From: Streptomyces buecherae
Lineage (GTDB): Bacteria > Actinomycetota > Actinomycetes > Streptomycetales > Streptomycetaceae
NCBI RefSeq assembly: GCF_014295035.1
Contig: NZ_CP060404.1
Coordinates: 1,344,001-1,408,000, forward strand
Length of the DNA stretch: 64,000 bases
Reading direction: 5' to 3'
Part shown: positions 43,088 through 52,420 of the stretch, piece by piece
How positions within the stretch are numbered: the first letter of the stretch is position 1
Layout: each line of letters opens with the position of its first letter
Notes under the pieces: generated by a model
Told to the model about the DNA's origin: nothing
Databases searched by the model: none
What the model saw: the letters and a program-made list of their open reading frames with translations, nothing else
Made by a program: the position numbers and the translations under genes

Positions 43088-44170
43088 TCAGAAGACGATG
43101 AGCGCCCGGCCGCCGCGGCCCGCGAGCATGGCGTCGAAGGCCGCCGGGATGCCTTCGAGCCCGATCCGGTCGGTGACCAGGGCCGACAGGTCGAGCCGTC
43201 CCGCGCGCACGTGCTCCGCGATGGCCGGCAGGTCGCGGACCGGGTCGCTGTTGCCGTAGACGCAGCCGGAGAGGGTGCGGCCGAAGTAGAAGAGTTCCAG
43301 CGCGGAGAACGTCACCTGCTGGTCCTTGCCGCCGATGCCCACGACGGTGGTCCGGCCGCCGCGCCGGGTGCTGGTCCAGGCGGCGCGGATGGTGTCCGCG
43401 CGGCCCACGCACTCGATGGCCACGTCGGCGCCGTACCCCTCGGTGAGGGCGCGCACCCGCTTGCCCGTGTCGTCGCCCGCTATCAGGAAGTCGGTCGCCC
43501 CGGCGGCTCTCGCGAGCTCCTCCTTCTCGGGCGAGATGTCGACGGCGATCAGCGGTCCCGCGCCGGCGATCCGCGCGCACTGGAGCACCGCGAGGCCCAC
43601 CCCGCCGACGCCGAAGACCACGACCGACTCGCCCTCGACGACCTTGGCCGCGTGGAAGATGGCCCCGTATCCGGTAAGCACCGCGCAGCCGAGCAGCGCC
43701 GCGTCCACCAGTGGCACGCCGTCCGGCAGCGGCAGCACCGCGTGCGCGGGCACCACGGTCTCCTCGGCGAACGCCGCGGTGCCAAGGCCCGGGTAGAGGG
43801 CGGTGGAGTCGGCCGCGAGGGTGGCGTACGGGGTGTCGGCCGCGGCGCCCGCGTGGGCGCACAGCCACGGCTCGTCCAGCGCGCAGAAGTGACAGTTCCC
43901 GCACGAGGGTGCCCAGTTCAGGACGACGCGGTCGCCGGTGTCCACCGTTGTGACGCCCTCGCCCACGGCGCTGACGACCCCGGCCCCCTCGTGCCCGAGC
44001 ACGGCCGGCACCTGCTGTCGCAGCGTGCCGTTGGACAGCGACAGGTCGGAGTGGCACACGCCGGCGGCGGTGAGCTTGACCCGGACCTGTCCGGGGCCCG
44101 GCTTCGGGAGGTCGATCTCGGTGATCTCCAGCGGAGCGTTGACTGCGGTGAGTACAGCGGCGCGAACCAC
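43088..44170 (-). CDS. Zinc-dependent alcohol dehydrogenase (class III-like MDR)
   Basis: 360 residues of the medium-chain dehydrogenase family. Catalytic zinc ligands are C38 (GVCHSD), H59 (LGHEGAGVV) and a later Cys (LLGCAVLTGYGA). The structural zinc loop is CGNCHFCALDEPWLC, and the NAD site is VVVFGVGGVGLAVLQCARIAGAG, then AVDISPEK. It oxidises a primary alcohol or hydroxymethyl adduct; whether mycothiol-linked formaldehyde or another alcohol is unclear. The GTG was chosen because TAGGAG precedes it by five bases. An aldehyde dehydrogenase in the same direction lies 600 bases upstream. Confidence 0.9.
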   Translation of the reverse strand: MVRAAVLTAVNAPLEITEIDLPKPGPGQVRVKLTAAGVCHSDLSLSNGTLRQQVPAVLGHEGAGVVSAVGEGVTTVDTGDRVVLNWAPSCGNCHFCALDEPWLCAHAGAAADTPYATLAADSTALYPGLGTAAFAEETVVPAHAVLPLPDGVPLVDAALLGCAVLTGYGAIFHAAKVVEGESVVVFGVGGVGLAVLQCARIAGAGPLIAVDISPEKEELARAAGATDFLIAGDDTGKRVRALTEGYGADVAIECVGRADTIRAAWTSTRRGGRTTVVGIGGKDQQVTFSALELFYFGRTLSGCVYGNSDPVRDLPAIAEHVRAGRLDLSALVTDRIGLEGIPAAFDAMLAGRGGRALIVF

Positions 44171-44777
44171 GGTTTCTCCTAGGGGCACAGGCACGGTGTG
44201 GGGGTGGGGCGTTGGCCCGCCCCCGTCGCCAGCGGGCCGATGGACCCGGCGCCGACGGGGTGGGCGGACGGACGGGGTGCTCCGGCGTGCGCGGGTGCGC
44301 ACGCCGGTTCGAGCAACACGACGGTGCGGATCGTACGGCGACGGAGCGGCCCAGCACAGCGTGCACCCGGCCGTACCGGACGGTCCGGTTCGGTTATGTC
44401 CGGTGCGCTACGGTGCGGGCGCGCTCACGGCGGGCAGGCGGCCGGCCCGGGGTGCGGGGGGCGGTCGGGCGTACGCGGGGCGCACGGGCGGGCGGGACGG
44501 AGCGGGCGGGGCGGGCGTACGAGACGGGGCGGCGCCGGGTCGCCGGGCGCCGGAAGGGGCGGGTCGGGGCGCGGGCCGGGCGAGCGGGGCCCGCGGGGCG
44601 TACGGGGCGACGGGCGACGGGGCCGCCCGGCGCGCCCCGCGCTCGGGTGGCGGCACCGTGCGGGCGGCGGCCGGCGCGTCCCGCCACCGTCCGGCCCAGC
44701 CGGCCGGGCCCGGCGCCGCCGTCGGGGCGCGGCGCCGGGGCATGCGGGGAGAGCGGAGCGTGCGGGAGGGCGGGGCG
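44171..44777. other. Intergenic region of extreme GC, no gene supported
   Basis: About 600 bases between the aldehyde and alcohol dehydrogenase genes. Most is a run of gcggggcgg-like sequence in which several frames stay open only because stop codons are rare at such composition. None shows steady third-position bias or a ribosome site. The promoter of the alcohol dehydrogenase is probably near 44290-44400, the least GC-rich portion. Confidence 0.5.
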
Positions 44778-46196
44778 TCAGAGCTGGAGCGACTTGGTCT
44801 GGAGGTACTCGGTCAGGCCGTGCACGCCGAGTTCGCGTCCGACGCCGGAGCTCTTGTAGCCGCCGAAGGGGGCGAGCGGGTTGAAGCGACCTCCGTTGAT
44901 GTCCACCTGGCCGGTCTCCAGGCGGCGCGCGACGGCCACCGCCTCGGCCTCGTCGGCCGCCCACACCGCGCCGGCCAGGCCGTACGCCGAGTCGTTGGCG
45001 ATCCGCACGGCCTCGTCGACATCGGCGTACCGCAGGATCGAGAGGACCGGACCGAAGATCTCCTCCTGGGCGATGGTCATCTCCGGTGTGACGTCGGCGA
45101 ACACGGTGGGGCGCAGGTAGTACCCGCGCTCCAGGCCCTCCGGGGCCGTGGGGCCGCCGGCCACCAGGCGGGCGCCCTCCGCGATGCCGCGGTCGATGTA
45201 GTCGCGGACCCGGTCCCGCTGCGCGGCGCTGACCACGGGCCCGAGCCGGGTCTCGGCGTCGCGCGGGTCGCCCGGCGCGTACTTGGCGGCGGCAGCGGCG
45301 GCCAGCTCGACGGCCTCCTCGTACTGGTCGGCGTGGACCAGCAGCCGGGTCCAGGCGCTACAGGTCTGGCCCGCGTTGGCCATCACGTTGGCCACGCCGA
45401 CCTTCACCGCCCGGGTCAGGTCGGCGCCGGGCAGGACGATGTTGGCCGACTTCCCGCCGAGTTCGAGGGCGACCCGCTTGACGGCCGCCCCGGCGCTCGC
45501 GCCGATGCGCCGGCCGACGGCGGTGGAGCCGGTGAAGGAGACCAGGTCCACGCCCGGGTGCTCGGCCAGCGCCTGGCCGGCGACCGGGCCGAGCCCGGTG
45601 ACCAGGTTGAACACGCCGGCGGGCAGCTCCGCCCCAGCCACCACCTCGGCGAAGAGCTGGGCCACCAGCGGGGTGTTCTCGGCGGGCTTGACGACGACGG
45701 TGCAGCCGGCGGCGAGCGCGGGGGCGACCTTGGCGACGATCTGGTGCAGCGGGTAGTTCCACGGCGTGATCGCGCCCACGACGCCCACCGGCTCGTGGAA
45801 CACCGTGGAGTTGCCGATCCGCTCCTCGAACGCGTACGTCTTCGCCAACTCGGCGTAGCTGTCGGCGACGGCGATCGGCAGGCCGGCGTGGACGGCCTGC
45901 GCGAAGCCGACGGGAGAGCCGAGTTCGGCCACCACGGTCTCGGCGATCTCGTCGCGACGGGCGGCGAGCCCGTCGCGCAGGGCCGCCAGGTAGGTGCCGC
46001 GCTCGGCCGGCGGGATGGCGGCCCAGCCCGGCTGGGCGGCGCGCGCGGCCCGTACGGCGGTGTCCACGTCCAGCGCCGTGCCAGCCGGCACGGTGGCGAT
46101 GACCTGTTCGTCCGCCGGGTTGACCACCTCGATCGAGTCCGTGCCGGCCGCGGGCCGCCAGGCGCCGTCGATGTACATCTCGTCATGCGACTTCAC
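44778..46196 (-). CDS. NAD(P)-dependent aldehyde dehydrogenase
   Basis: 472 residues of the ALDH superfamily. Core parts: [26 protein letters not shown] (N of the oxyanion hole), [11 protein letters not shown] (Rossmann), catalytic Glu in [14 protein letters not shown], catalytic Cys in [14 protein letters not shown], and the C-terminal [11 protein letters not shown]. It turns an aldehyde into an acid. A GTG at this position has GGAGGGC seven bases before it; an upstream ATG seven codons earlier is less likely. A TAGTTT-type inverted repeat sits 46 bases upstream. It could serve the amine oxidase or alcohol dehydrogenase products, but nothing in the sequence proves that. Confidence 0.92.
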   Translation of the reverse strand: MKSHDEMYIDGAWRPAAGTDSIEVVNPADEQVIATVPAGTALDVDTAVRAARAAQPGWAAIPPAERGTYLAALRDGLAARRDEIAETVVAELGSPVGFAQAVHAGLPIAVADSYAELAKTYAFEERIGNSTVFHEPVGVVGAITPWNYPLHQIVAKVAPALAAGCTVVVKPAENTPLVAQLFAEVVAGAELPAGVFNLVTGLGPVAGQALAEHPGVDLVSFTGSTAVGRRIGASAGAAVKRVALELGGKSANIVLPGADLTRAVKVGVANVMANAGQTCSAWTRLLVHADQYEEAVELAAAAAAKYAPGDPRDAETRLGPVVSAAQRDRVRDYIDRGIAEGARLVAGGPTAPEGLERGYYLRPTVFADVTPEMTIAQEEIFGPVLSILRYADVDEAVRIANDSAYGLAGAVWAADEAEAVAVARRLETGQVDINGGRFNPLAPFGGYKSSGVGRELGVHGLTEYLQTKSLQL

Positions 46197-46241
46197 GTCG
46201 TTCGCCCTCCAGCGCACCGCTCAAGCCCGTCGTACCCCACC

Positions 46242-46260
46242 AAACTAGCGACGGTAGTTT
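46242..46260. promoter_or_regulatory. Candidate operator before the aldehyde dehydrogenase
   Basis: aaacta and tagttt form a perfect 6-bp inverted repeat with a seven-base spacer in the AT-rich stretch directly upstream of the gene. It looks like a TetR- or MarR-type site overlapping the promoter; no regulator gene is adjacent. Confidence 0.45.
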
Positions 46261-46653
46261 TCAGACGCCAGGGGCCGCCGCGTGCCCTCGATCACGCGAG
46301 CCGTTCCCACCCGGGCCACCCGCGTCACCCCGGCCGCGCCACGCACCGCGCTTGACCTACCTCCCCTCGGCGACAACTGGCTTACACCCGCGCCGCCTTG
46401 GCGGCGTCCGGCATACGGCGTCGATGCCCGCATGCCGCGCGCGGTGGGCCGGCGGGGCCCGCAGCCCCTCGGCTCCACGGTGCCCGACGGCCGGCGCGTC
46501 GCACCACCCCGCCGAGCCGCTCGACCGCGCGCGGCGGCGGTTCACGGCCGCGCCGCGCGCGTGTGGGGTGTCCGGGGGCGCGCCGCTGGGGGCGCGCGGG
46601 CGGGGGTGCGCCGCGCCCGGCGGCGCCCAGCGGCGCTCCGTCGCGCCCGCCGG
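46261..46653. other. Intergenic region, nothing specific seen
   Basis: About 390 bases between the aldehyde dehydrogenase promoter and the sortase gene end. No ribosome site with a biased frame, no long hairpin. Codon-like openness is a by-product of GC content. Confidence 0.5.
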
Positions 46654-47649
46654 TCAGCGCGCCCGCGCCGCGTCCCGCACGTCGTACAGATGGGCGAAGA
46701 CGACGACGTTGGAGCGGTAGCCACGGCCGGGCTCGAAGGGGCCGCCGCAGGTCAGCAGCCGCAGTTCGGGGCGGCCCGCGTCGCCGTAGACCGTGCGGTC
46801 GGGAAAGTCGGACCGCGGGTAGGTGCGCACCGCGTCCACCGTGAACACGGCCGTCCTGCCGTCGTGGCGGGCCACCTCGATGAGGTCGCCCCGGCGCAGC
46901 GCGGGCAGTTCGAGGAAGACGGCCGGGCCGCGGCGGGTGTCGCGGTGGCCGACGATGATCGCGGTGCCACGCTCGCCGGGGCTCGGGCCCCGCTCGTACC
47001 AGCCCGCCACGCGCGGGGCGTTGACCGCCGGCGTCGTGAGGCGGCCGTGCCGGTCCAGACCGAGGCCGACGACCGGCGCGTCGAGGCGCAGCGCGGGGAT
47101 GGCCACGGTGCTGGGTCGGGCCCGGGCGATGGGGGCGCGCGGCACGAGCGGTCGGGTCGCCCGCGCCGGCCCGCTGGCCGTGCCGCCCGGGCGCTTGCCG
47201 GCGGGAGGCCGCGCGCCGGGCGCGCCGGGTGCCGCCGCGCGCCCCTCGGTGTCGCGCGCCGCGCCGGCCGCGCCCGGCCGCCCCGTACCACCCGCGCGCC
47301 GGGCGTCGTCCGCGCGTCCATCCGCACCGGTGCCGGCGGCGGCTCGCGATCCACCAGCCCGGGGAGCGCTCACGTCGCCCTCGGCGACGAGCCGCATGGC
47401 CGCCGCGCCCGCCGCCCAGGCGGACGGTTCGGGCGGGCGCGACCGGTCCTCCGGCGACGACGCGGGGCCCAGCGCCCAGAACACGCCGCCGCCCAGCAGA
47501 CACACGGCCGTACTCAGGGTCACCGCCAGGCGGCGCCGGCGGGCGCGGCTCATGCGCCGGCGCGGCGCCCCAGGGCGGCAGCGGCCGGCGCCGCCGGGGC
47601 GCGGGCGCGCGGGCGCGGGGTCCGGCGGCGCGCCACTGCCTGGCCTCAT
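46654..47649 (-). CDS. Class F sortase
   Basis: 331 residues. One N-terminal helix (41-62) anchors it; a ~110-residue disordered Ala/Gly/Arg linker follows. The catalytic domain has IPALRLDAPVVGLGLD, the active His235 (IIVGHRDTRRG), Cys301 (LLTCGGPF) and Arg312 (GYRSNVVVFA), all three needed for a sortase. Class F enzymes are typical of actinobacteria and their substrates are mostly unknown; they cut a C-terminal sorting motif and join the protein to the cell wall. The gene begins six bases after the stop of a secreted-protein gene, so the two are an operon. Confidence 0.92.
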   Translation of the reverse strand: MRPGSGAPPDPAPARPRPGGAGRCRPGAPRRRMSRARRRRLAVTLSTAVCLLGGGVFWALGPASSPEDRSRPPEPSAWAAGAAAMRLVAEGDVSAPRAGGSRAAAGTGADGRADDARRAGGTGRPGAAGAARDTEGRAAAPGAPGARPPAGKRPGGTASGPARATRPLVPRAPIARARPSTVAIPALRLDAPVVGLGLDRHGRLTTPAVNAPRVAGWYERGPSPGERGTAIIVGHRDTRRGPAVFLELPALRRGDLIEVARHDGRTAVFTVDAVRTYPRSDFPDRTVYGDAGRPELRLLTCGGPFEPGRGYRSNVVVFAHLYDVRDAARAR

Positions 47650-47655
47650 GGCGTC

Positions 47656-48603
47656 CTAGGCGGGGCGCTGCGAGCGACGCCGGGCGCGGCGGCCCCCCAC
47701 CAGTCCGACCAACCCGACCGCGCCGGCGACCAGGGCCGTACCCGCCCCGGGCGGCGCCGTCCCCTCGTCCGCCTCGCCACCGCCGCCCGCGGCCACGGCG
47801 CCACGCGGCTGCCGCCCGTCCGCCGCCGGCACGTCGCCCGGGTCCACGGGCGCCCGCTCGCCGCGCGAGCCTCGGGCAGCGGGCGGCGCTTCGACTTCGG
47901 GGCGGTCGGCGGCGGCGCGGTGCGCGACGGACCGCTCGGCGGCCGGCACGGCACGGCGTTCCTTGTCCGAGTTCCCCCGGTTCCCTCGGTCACCTCGGTC
48001 CCCCCGGTTCCACTCCGCCGCGCCCGCGCTCGACATCGCGTCGGTGAGCCAGTCCTCGTCGGCCGCCGCGGGGTGCTCTCGCTCCTCGGTCGGTTCCTGC
48101 CGGCCGCCTGGGACCTCGCCCCGCGCCTCGTCGTCGGCGGCGGCGGGAGGCGGGTCGTTGGTCGGGGGCTGCCCCTGGTCGCCCGGCGGACACGCGACCG
48201 TGAACGTCTTGCGCCGGACCGCCTCCCGCCCCTCCCCCGCACCGGTCCAGGTGAGTTCGTAGCTGCCGCTGGGGAGGGTGTAGGGGCCGGTGTGGCCCCG
48301 GCCGGCGTCGATGAGGATGGTGCCGTCGATGCCGGGGAGCTTGCGGGAGTTCGGGCGCGGGGCGATGCGCCAGGCCAGCTCCCGCGCACCGGGGACGTCG
48401 ACGGCGACGAGGTAGAAGGCGCAGACCGTGCGCTCGTCCCGCGGGTCCTCCACGGGCGTGTCCACGTCGTGGATACGGACGTCCGCGCCGGGCGCCGCGA
48501 CGGCGGGCGCCTCCAGCGCGGCGACGGTGCCGGTGGCCAGCGCGGCCACGACGAGCGCGGCGGCGCGAGCGCCGGAGCGACGGAGCGGTACCGGGGCGGC
48601 CAT
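47656..48603 (-). CDS. Secreted protein of unknown function, cotranscribed with sortase
   Basis: 315 residues. Signal peptide (AAALVVAALATGTVAALEAPAVAAPG). About 100 ordered residues then form beta-rich sequence with two Cys (TVCAFYLVAVDVPG...FTVACPPG), perhaps a disulfide. Next is a ~150-residue acidic/Arg disordered arm, and finally a hydrophobic helix (TALVAGAVGLVGLVGG) with an RRARRR tail. That end has the layout of a cell-wall sorting signal, but the usual LPxTG or LAxTG is missing; the residues before the helix are EGTAPPGAG. GAAGGAG marks the ATG. I infer it is a sortase substrate or partner, or a plain membrane protein. Confidence 0.8.
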   Translation of the reverse strand: MAAPVPLRRSGARAAALVVAALATGTVAALEAPAVAAPGADVRIHDVDTPVEDPRDERTVCAFYLVAVDVPGARELAWRIAPRPNSRKLPGIDGTILIDAGRGHTGPYTLPSGSYELTWTGAGEGREAVRRKTFTVACPPGDQGQPPTNDPPPAAADDEARGEVPGGRQEPTEEREHPAAADEDWLTDAMSSAGAAEWNRGDRGDRGNRGNSDKERRAVPAAERSVAHRAAADRPEVEAPPAARGSRGERAPVDPGDVPAADGRQPRGAVAAGGGGEADEGTAPPGAGTALVAGAVGLVGLVGGRRARRRSQRPA

Positions 48604-49063
48604 GTGGATCTCCTTCACGCCGGGACGTTTCGTCCTGCCGGTCATACGTTTCATACGAATCAGTCGTTTGCCTGATTACGTGTCACCTTCACGCCGCCAG
48701 GAAACGGCCAACCCCCGAACGCCCGCCCCTATCCCCCACCCGGCCCAACCACCGCCGGCCACCGACCCCGGTCGGCCCGTACGCCACACCAGCCACGGCC
48801 GTGGCCGCCCCGTACGCCCGCCGCCCCCGCGCCCGTACGACTCAGGCCACCCCGTACGCCCGCCGCCCTCGCGCCCGTACGCCCCAGGCCGCCCCCGCCC
48901 CCGTACGAGCCGCCGCCCCTGCCCGCGCACGGCGACCCGCCGGGGCCCGTAGGGGCCGCACCGGAGGTGAACGGGCGAGGCGGTGCGGGGAGCGAGCGCG
49001 GCGGGCCCACCGGTCCGGTTCGCCCCCGGTCGCGCGCGCCGGTCGCTCCGCGGGGCGCGGCGG
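48604..49063. other. Intergenic region with promoter of the sortase operon
   Basis: About 460 bases. 48635-48685 is AT-rich with catacg repeated and is the likely promoter of the minus-strand operon. The remainder is repeat-rich GC sequence with no supported gene. Confidence 0.5.
48808..48891. repeat. 42-bp direct tandem duplication
   Basis: Two adjacent 42-base copies beginning ccccgtacgcccgccgcc differ at only a few positions; a shorter ccgtacgagccgccgcc-like relic follows. It lies in non-coding DNA. Confidence 0.75.
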
Positions 49064-50461
49064 TCAGGGGTGCGGGCGGGTGGTCGCTTCGCCGCCGCGT
49101 GGCTCTGGCCCGGGGGCGTGGTCCGGCGTCGACGGGTGGTCCGGCGGGTGGTCCGGCGGTGCGTCACGCGGGGCGCCACGGGCCGCCGTGCGCGAGGCGC
49201 CGTCGCCCCCGTGGCGCAGGCCGCGCCCGGCGACCGCCGCCGAGCCGAGCAGCAGCAGGCCGAGCAGCACGAACGGCGCCGCCGTGCCCGCGAGGCCGGC
49301 CAGCGCGCCGGCGGCGGCCGGCGCGGCTGCCTGGCCGAACCGGTTGCCGGTCAGCCGCAGCGCGAGTGCGGTGCTGCGCGCGCCGTCGGGTGCGGCCTGT
49401 ACCACCGTGGTCATCGACAACGGCTGCCCCACGCCGAGCGCGAAGCCCAGCAGGGCCAGCGCTGTCGCCAGGCCCCACACCGGCAGCGGCAGCGCGACGC
49501 TCGCGCACAACACCGCGGCCAGCAGGCAACTCCCGGCCATCAGCGCGGTGCGCCCGACCAGGCGGATCATCGGCGTCATCACCAGCCGGCAGGCGATGGT
49601 GGCCGCGGCCCGCAGGCTGAGCAGCAGCCCGACGGTGGCCGGGGCGATGCCACGGTGCTCGCCGAGCACGGGCAGGTAGGCGGTGAGGACGTCGGTCGTG
49701 GAGAGCACGGCGAGGCTGATGAAGATGCCGGAGGCCACGCCGCGCGAGCGCATGATGCCCCAGACGGACACGGGCCGCCCGGTCGGCCGTTCGCCCGCCC
49801 CGCGCGCCGCCGCCCGCGCGCCCCGCGCGCCGGCGCGCTCGCCGGGGCCTCCCCCGGCGCTCCCGCCGGCGCTCTCGACGCGCCACAGGCCGGCGAACGA
49901 GCACATCGCCACCGCCGCCGAGACGAGCAGCGCCGTGGCGCTGGTGGGGGCCAACTGGTCGCCCCGCGCCGAGACCAGCAGCCCGGCGGCGATCGGCCCC
50001 ACCAGTTGGCCGAGCGAGGCGCCGATGGTGAAGTGGCCGAAGTTGCGGTCCTGGTCGGCGGCGGCGCTCCGGCGGGCCACGATGGACTGCGCGCCGATCA
50101 CGAACGCCAGGTGTCCCAGGCCCATGACGCCGCTCCACAGCGCCATCGCCGACAGCGAACCGGCCTGCCCGCTGAGCGCGCAGCCCTCCGCGATGAGCAC
50201 GACGCCGACGGGGAGCAGCGGGGCGGCGCGGCCGTGGTCGGTGCGGCGGCCCAGCGGGACGGCGGCGAACAGCGGGAGCAGCGCGTACACGCCGGCGATG
50301 ATCCCCACCGCGCGGGCGTCCGCGCCCAGCGCGAGGGCCCGGTAGGAGACGGCCGGCCTGGCCATGCTCACCGCCCCCTGCGCGAACGCGAAGGCGATGA
50401 CCAAGCGCAGCAGCCAGCCCCTACCGGGCAGCGTCCTCGTCGTCCCCGTCGACCCCGTCAT
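49064..50461 (-). CDS. MFS transporter
   Basis: 465 residues with twelve predicted helices in two halves, separated by a cytoplasmic Ala/Gly/Arg loop (~205-240). The intracellular A-loop GRRTDHGRAAPLLP after helix 2 carries the MFS motif, and FALGVGQPLSMTTVVQAAP is a typical helix 10-11 region. It is of the drug/metabolite efflux type (MFS_1), substrate unknown. Its ATG lies three bases after the stop of the CitMHS gene, in the same direction, which makes them one operon. The C-terminal ~45 residues are disordered. Confidence 0.88.
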   Translation of the reverse strand: MTGSTGTTRTLPGRGWLLRLVIAFAFAQGAVSMARPAVSYRALALGADARAVGIIAGVYALLPLFAAVPLGRRTDHGRAAPLLPVGVVLIAEGCALSGQAGSLSAMALWSGVMGLGHLAFVIGAQSIVARRSAAADQDRNFGHFTIGASLGQLVGPIAAGLLVSARGDQLAPTSATALLVSAAVAMCSFAGLWRVESAGGSAGGGPGERAGARGARAAARGAGERPTGRPVSVWGIMRSRGVASGIFISLAVLSTTDVLTAYLPVLGEHRGIAPATVGLLLSLRAAATIACRLVMTPMIRLVGRTALMAGSCLLAAVLCASVALPLPVWGLATALALLGFALGVGQPLSMTTVVQAAPDGARSTALALRLTGNRFGQAAAPAAAGALAGLAGTAAPFVLLGLLLLGSAAVAGRGLRHGGDGASRTAARGAPRDAPPDHPPDHPSTPDHAPGPEPRGGEATTRPHP

Positions 50462-50464
50462 GCC

Positions 50465-52012
50465 CTAGATGATGCCGAACGCCAGGCTGGCGCCGAGCAC
50501 CACCAGGGCGGTGAGCGCCGCCCACTTCACGGTGAAGCGGGTGTGGTCGCCGAACTCCACCTTGGCCATGCCGACCAGCACGTACACGGCCGGCACCAGC
50601 GGGCTCGACATGTGCAGGGCCTGGCCGACGAGGGAGGCGCGGGCGATCTCCGTGGGCGAGACCCCGTGCGCGGCGCCGGCCTCGGCCAGGATGGGGACGA
50701 TGCCGAAGTAGAAGCCGTCGTTGGACATGAAGTACGTGAGCGGGATGCTCAGCACGCCGGTGACCACGGCCATGTGCGGCCCGAGCCCGTCGGGGACGCC
50801 GTCGACCAGCCAGCGGGCCATGTGCTCGACCATGCCGGTGCCGGTGAGGACGCCGGTGAACACGGCCGCGGCGAAGACCATGCCGGAGACGTTGAGCACG
50901 TTCTCCGAGTGCGCGGCGATGCGTGCCTTCTGGTCGGGCATGTGCGGGAAGTTGACGGTGAGCGCGACCGCCGCGCCGAGCAGGAAGAGCACCGGTATCG
51001 GCAGGGTCTGCAGGATCAGCAGGGTGAGCAGGGTCGCGGTGAGGGCGGCGTTGAACCAGTACAGCCTCGGGCGGAGCGTCGGCCGGTCCGGGTCCAGGGT
51101 CTGCGGGTCGTCGGCGGCAGCGGCGTCGGCGTCGCTCGCCGTGGTGGTCGCGGTGTCCGCGCCGACGGGTCGGGGGTCCGCGTCGCCCGTGCCGGGTTGA
51201 CCGGCCGGGCCCCGCCCGGTTCCGCCGCCGGTCGGCAGCCGGTCCTTCGTCAGCGGTACGCGCCCCGGACCGCCCGCGCCGGCCACCGCGACGGCCGGGG
51301 CGTCGGCGCCGCCGACGGCGGCCAGCACCGGCTCGGCCGCCCGCGCGCCCGGGGCCGCCGCGTCCCGCGCCAGCGCGTCGCCCTCGTCGAGGGTGAGCAG
51401 GCCGAGCCGCCTGCGCTCGCGCCGGCCGAGCACGTACGCGAGGAAGAAGACGAAGAGCAGGCCGACCGCGAGCGCCGGGATCATCGGTACGAAGATCTCG
51501 CCCGCGTCCAGTTCGAGGGCGGTGGCGGCGCGGGCGGTGGGGCCGCCCCAGGGCACGGTGTTCATCACGCCGTTGGCGGTGGCCGCGACGCAGGTCATCA
51601 CCAGCACGCTCATCTTCAGCCGCCGGTAGAGCGGCAGCATGGCCGACACGGTGATCATGAAGGTGGTGGAGCCGTCGCCGTCGAGCGAGACCACGGCGGC
51701 CAGCACGGCGGTGCCGACCACGATCCGCACCGGATCGGCCTTGCAGAACCGCAGGATGAGCCGGACGATCGGGTCGAAGAGACCGACGTCGATCATGACG
51801 CCGAAGTAGATGATGGCGAACATGAGCATGGCCGCCGTGGGCGCCAGATCGCCTATTCCGTCGAGCACGTACTCGCCCAGGTGCGCGCCCTTCCCTACCA
51901 GGACGCAGAACAGCGCCGGAACGAGCACCAGCGCCGCCAGCGGGGACATCTTCTTCATCATGATCAGCACCAGGAAGGTAGCGATCATGACGAATCCGAG
52001 GATGGTCAGCAT
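50465..52012 (-). CDS. CitMHS-family citrate/metal transporter
   Basis: 515 residues. The N-terminal half (MLTILGFVMIATFLVLIMMKKMSPLAALVLVP), the motif VSLDGDGSTTFMITVSAMLPLYRRL and the C-terminal SNDGFYFGIVPILAEA...GQALHMSSPLVPAVYVLVGMA are the hallmarks of CitMHS proton symporters, which take up citrate chelated to Mg or Ca. About eleven helices are seen. A ~110-residue hydrophilic loop (about 205-320) rich in Ala, Gly, Asp and Thr splits the two halves; ordinary members have a much shorter one. GAGGT precedes the ATG. Upstream is an inverted repeat caaggtcttg. Confidence 0.9.
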   Translation of the reverse strand: MLTILGFVMIATFLVLIMMKKMSPLAALVLVPALFCVLVGKGAHLGEYVLDGIGDLAPTAAMLMFAIIYFGVMIDVGLFDPIVRLILRFCKADPVRIVVGTAVLAAVVSLDGDGSTTFMITVSAMLPLYRRLKMSVLVMTCVAATANGVMNTVPWGGPTARAATALELDAGEIFVPMIPALAVGLLFVFFLAYVLGRRERRRLGLLTLDEGDALARDAAAPGARAAEPVLAAVGGADAPAVAVAGAGGPGRVPLTKDRLPTGGGTGRGPAGQPGTGDADPRPVGADTATTTASDADAAAADDPQTLDPDRPTLRPRLYWFNAALTATLLTLLILQTLPIPVLFLLGAAVALTVNFPHMPDQKARIAAHSENVLNVSGMVFAAAVFTGVLTGTGMVEHMARWLVDGVPDGLGPHMAVVTGVLSIPLTYFMSNDGFYFGIVPILAEAGAAHGVSPTEIARASLVGQALHMSSPLVPAVYVLVGMAKVEFGDHTRFTVKWAALTALVVLGASLAFGII

Positions 52013-52361
52013 GGGTACCTCACGTTCGCCTTCGAACGCCGCCGAGGGGCGGGCAGCGCCGCCGGAGGGGCGGTGAGGCGACGTTAGGCGCGGCAACTTT
52101 GCGTTAACAAGGTCTTGACGTGCGAGCAATACGCGCAAAACACCAGGTCAGCCGCGTGCGACGGAGTCGCCCCGGCCCAGTCGGCACGCCGGCCCGTCGA
52201 GCACCACCGCCCCCGCCGTTCACCCGCGCGCGGCGCGGGGCGCGGCTTTCGGAGGGTGCCGGCGCGGCACTGGTCGAGGAGGCGCGGGAGCGGGTAGGCA
52301 TCGAGTCGCACGCGGGGCCGACGTGCCGGGCGGGGCCGGCACATTGACGCCGCACCCCGTC
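52013..52361. promoter_or_regulatory. Divergent intergenic region with a caaggtcttg inverted repeat (52108-52117)
   Basis: The region separates the CitMHS operon from hmgA. gttaacaaggtcttgac contains caag-gt-cttg, a 4-bp inverted repeat of the type bound by some TetR repressors, in an AT-richer stretch about 100 bases before the CitMHS start and likely near its promoter. The rest of the region (52140-52340) shows no gene. Confidence 0.4.
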
Positions 52362-52385
52362 ATTCCTATGGTCAAGCATAGGAAT
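52362..52385. promoter_or_regulatory. Perfect palindrome in the hmgA promoter, probable GntR operator
   Basis: attcctatg and cataggaat are exact reverse complements with a six-base spacer, 36-59 bases before the hmgA start. A GntR/HutC-family regulator is encoded directly after hmgA. The position fits repression of the hmgA-gntR operon. A direct repeat tcgatggtgg (two copies, 52390-52415) follows. Confidence 0.68.
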
Positions 52386-52420
52386 TCTTCGATGGTGGAT
52401 CTCGATGGTGGGAGCACGCG

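Noticed and set aside
44198..44884. Several 100-230 codon frames on both strands between the two dehydrogenase genes
   Set aside because: All are repetitive Gly/Arg or Arg/Pro/Ala sequence from gcggggcgg-type DNA, with no start signals or consistent bias.
48801..49679. Plus-strand frame across the 42-bp tandem repeats
   Set aside because: It continues antisense through the MFS transporter gene and has no start signal.
52108..52117. caaggtcttg as a KstR2-type steroid-regulon operator
   Set aside because: The core matches the general caag-nn-cttg shape, but the flanking base rule is not fully met and no steroid genes surround it; kept only as a generic low-confidence site.
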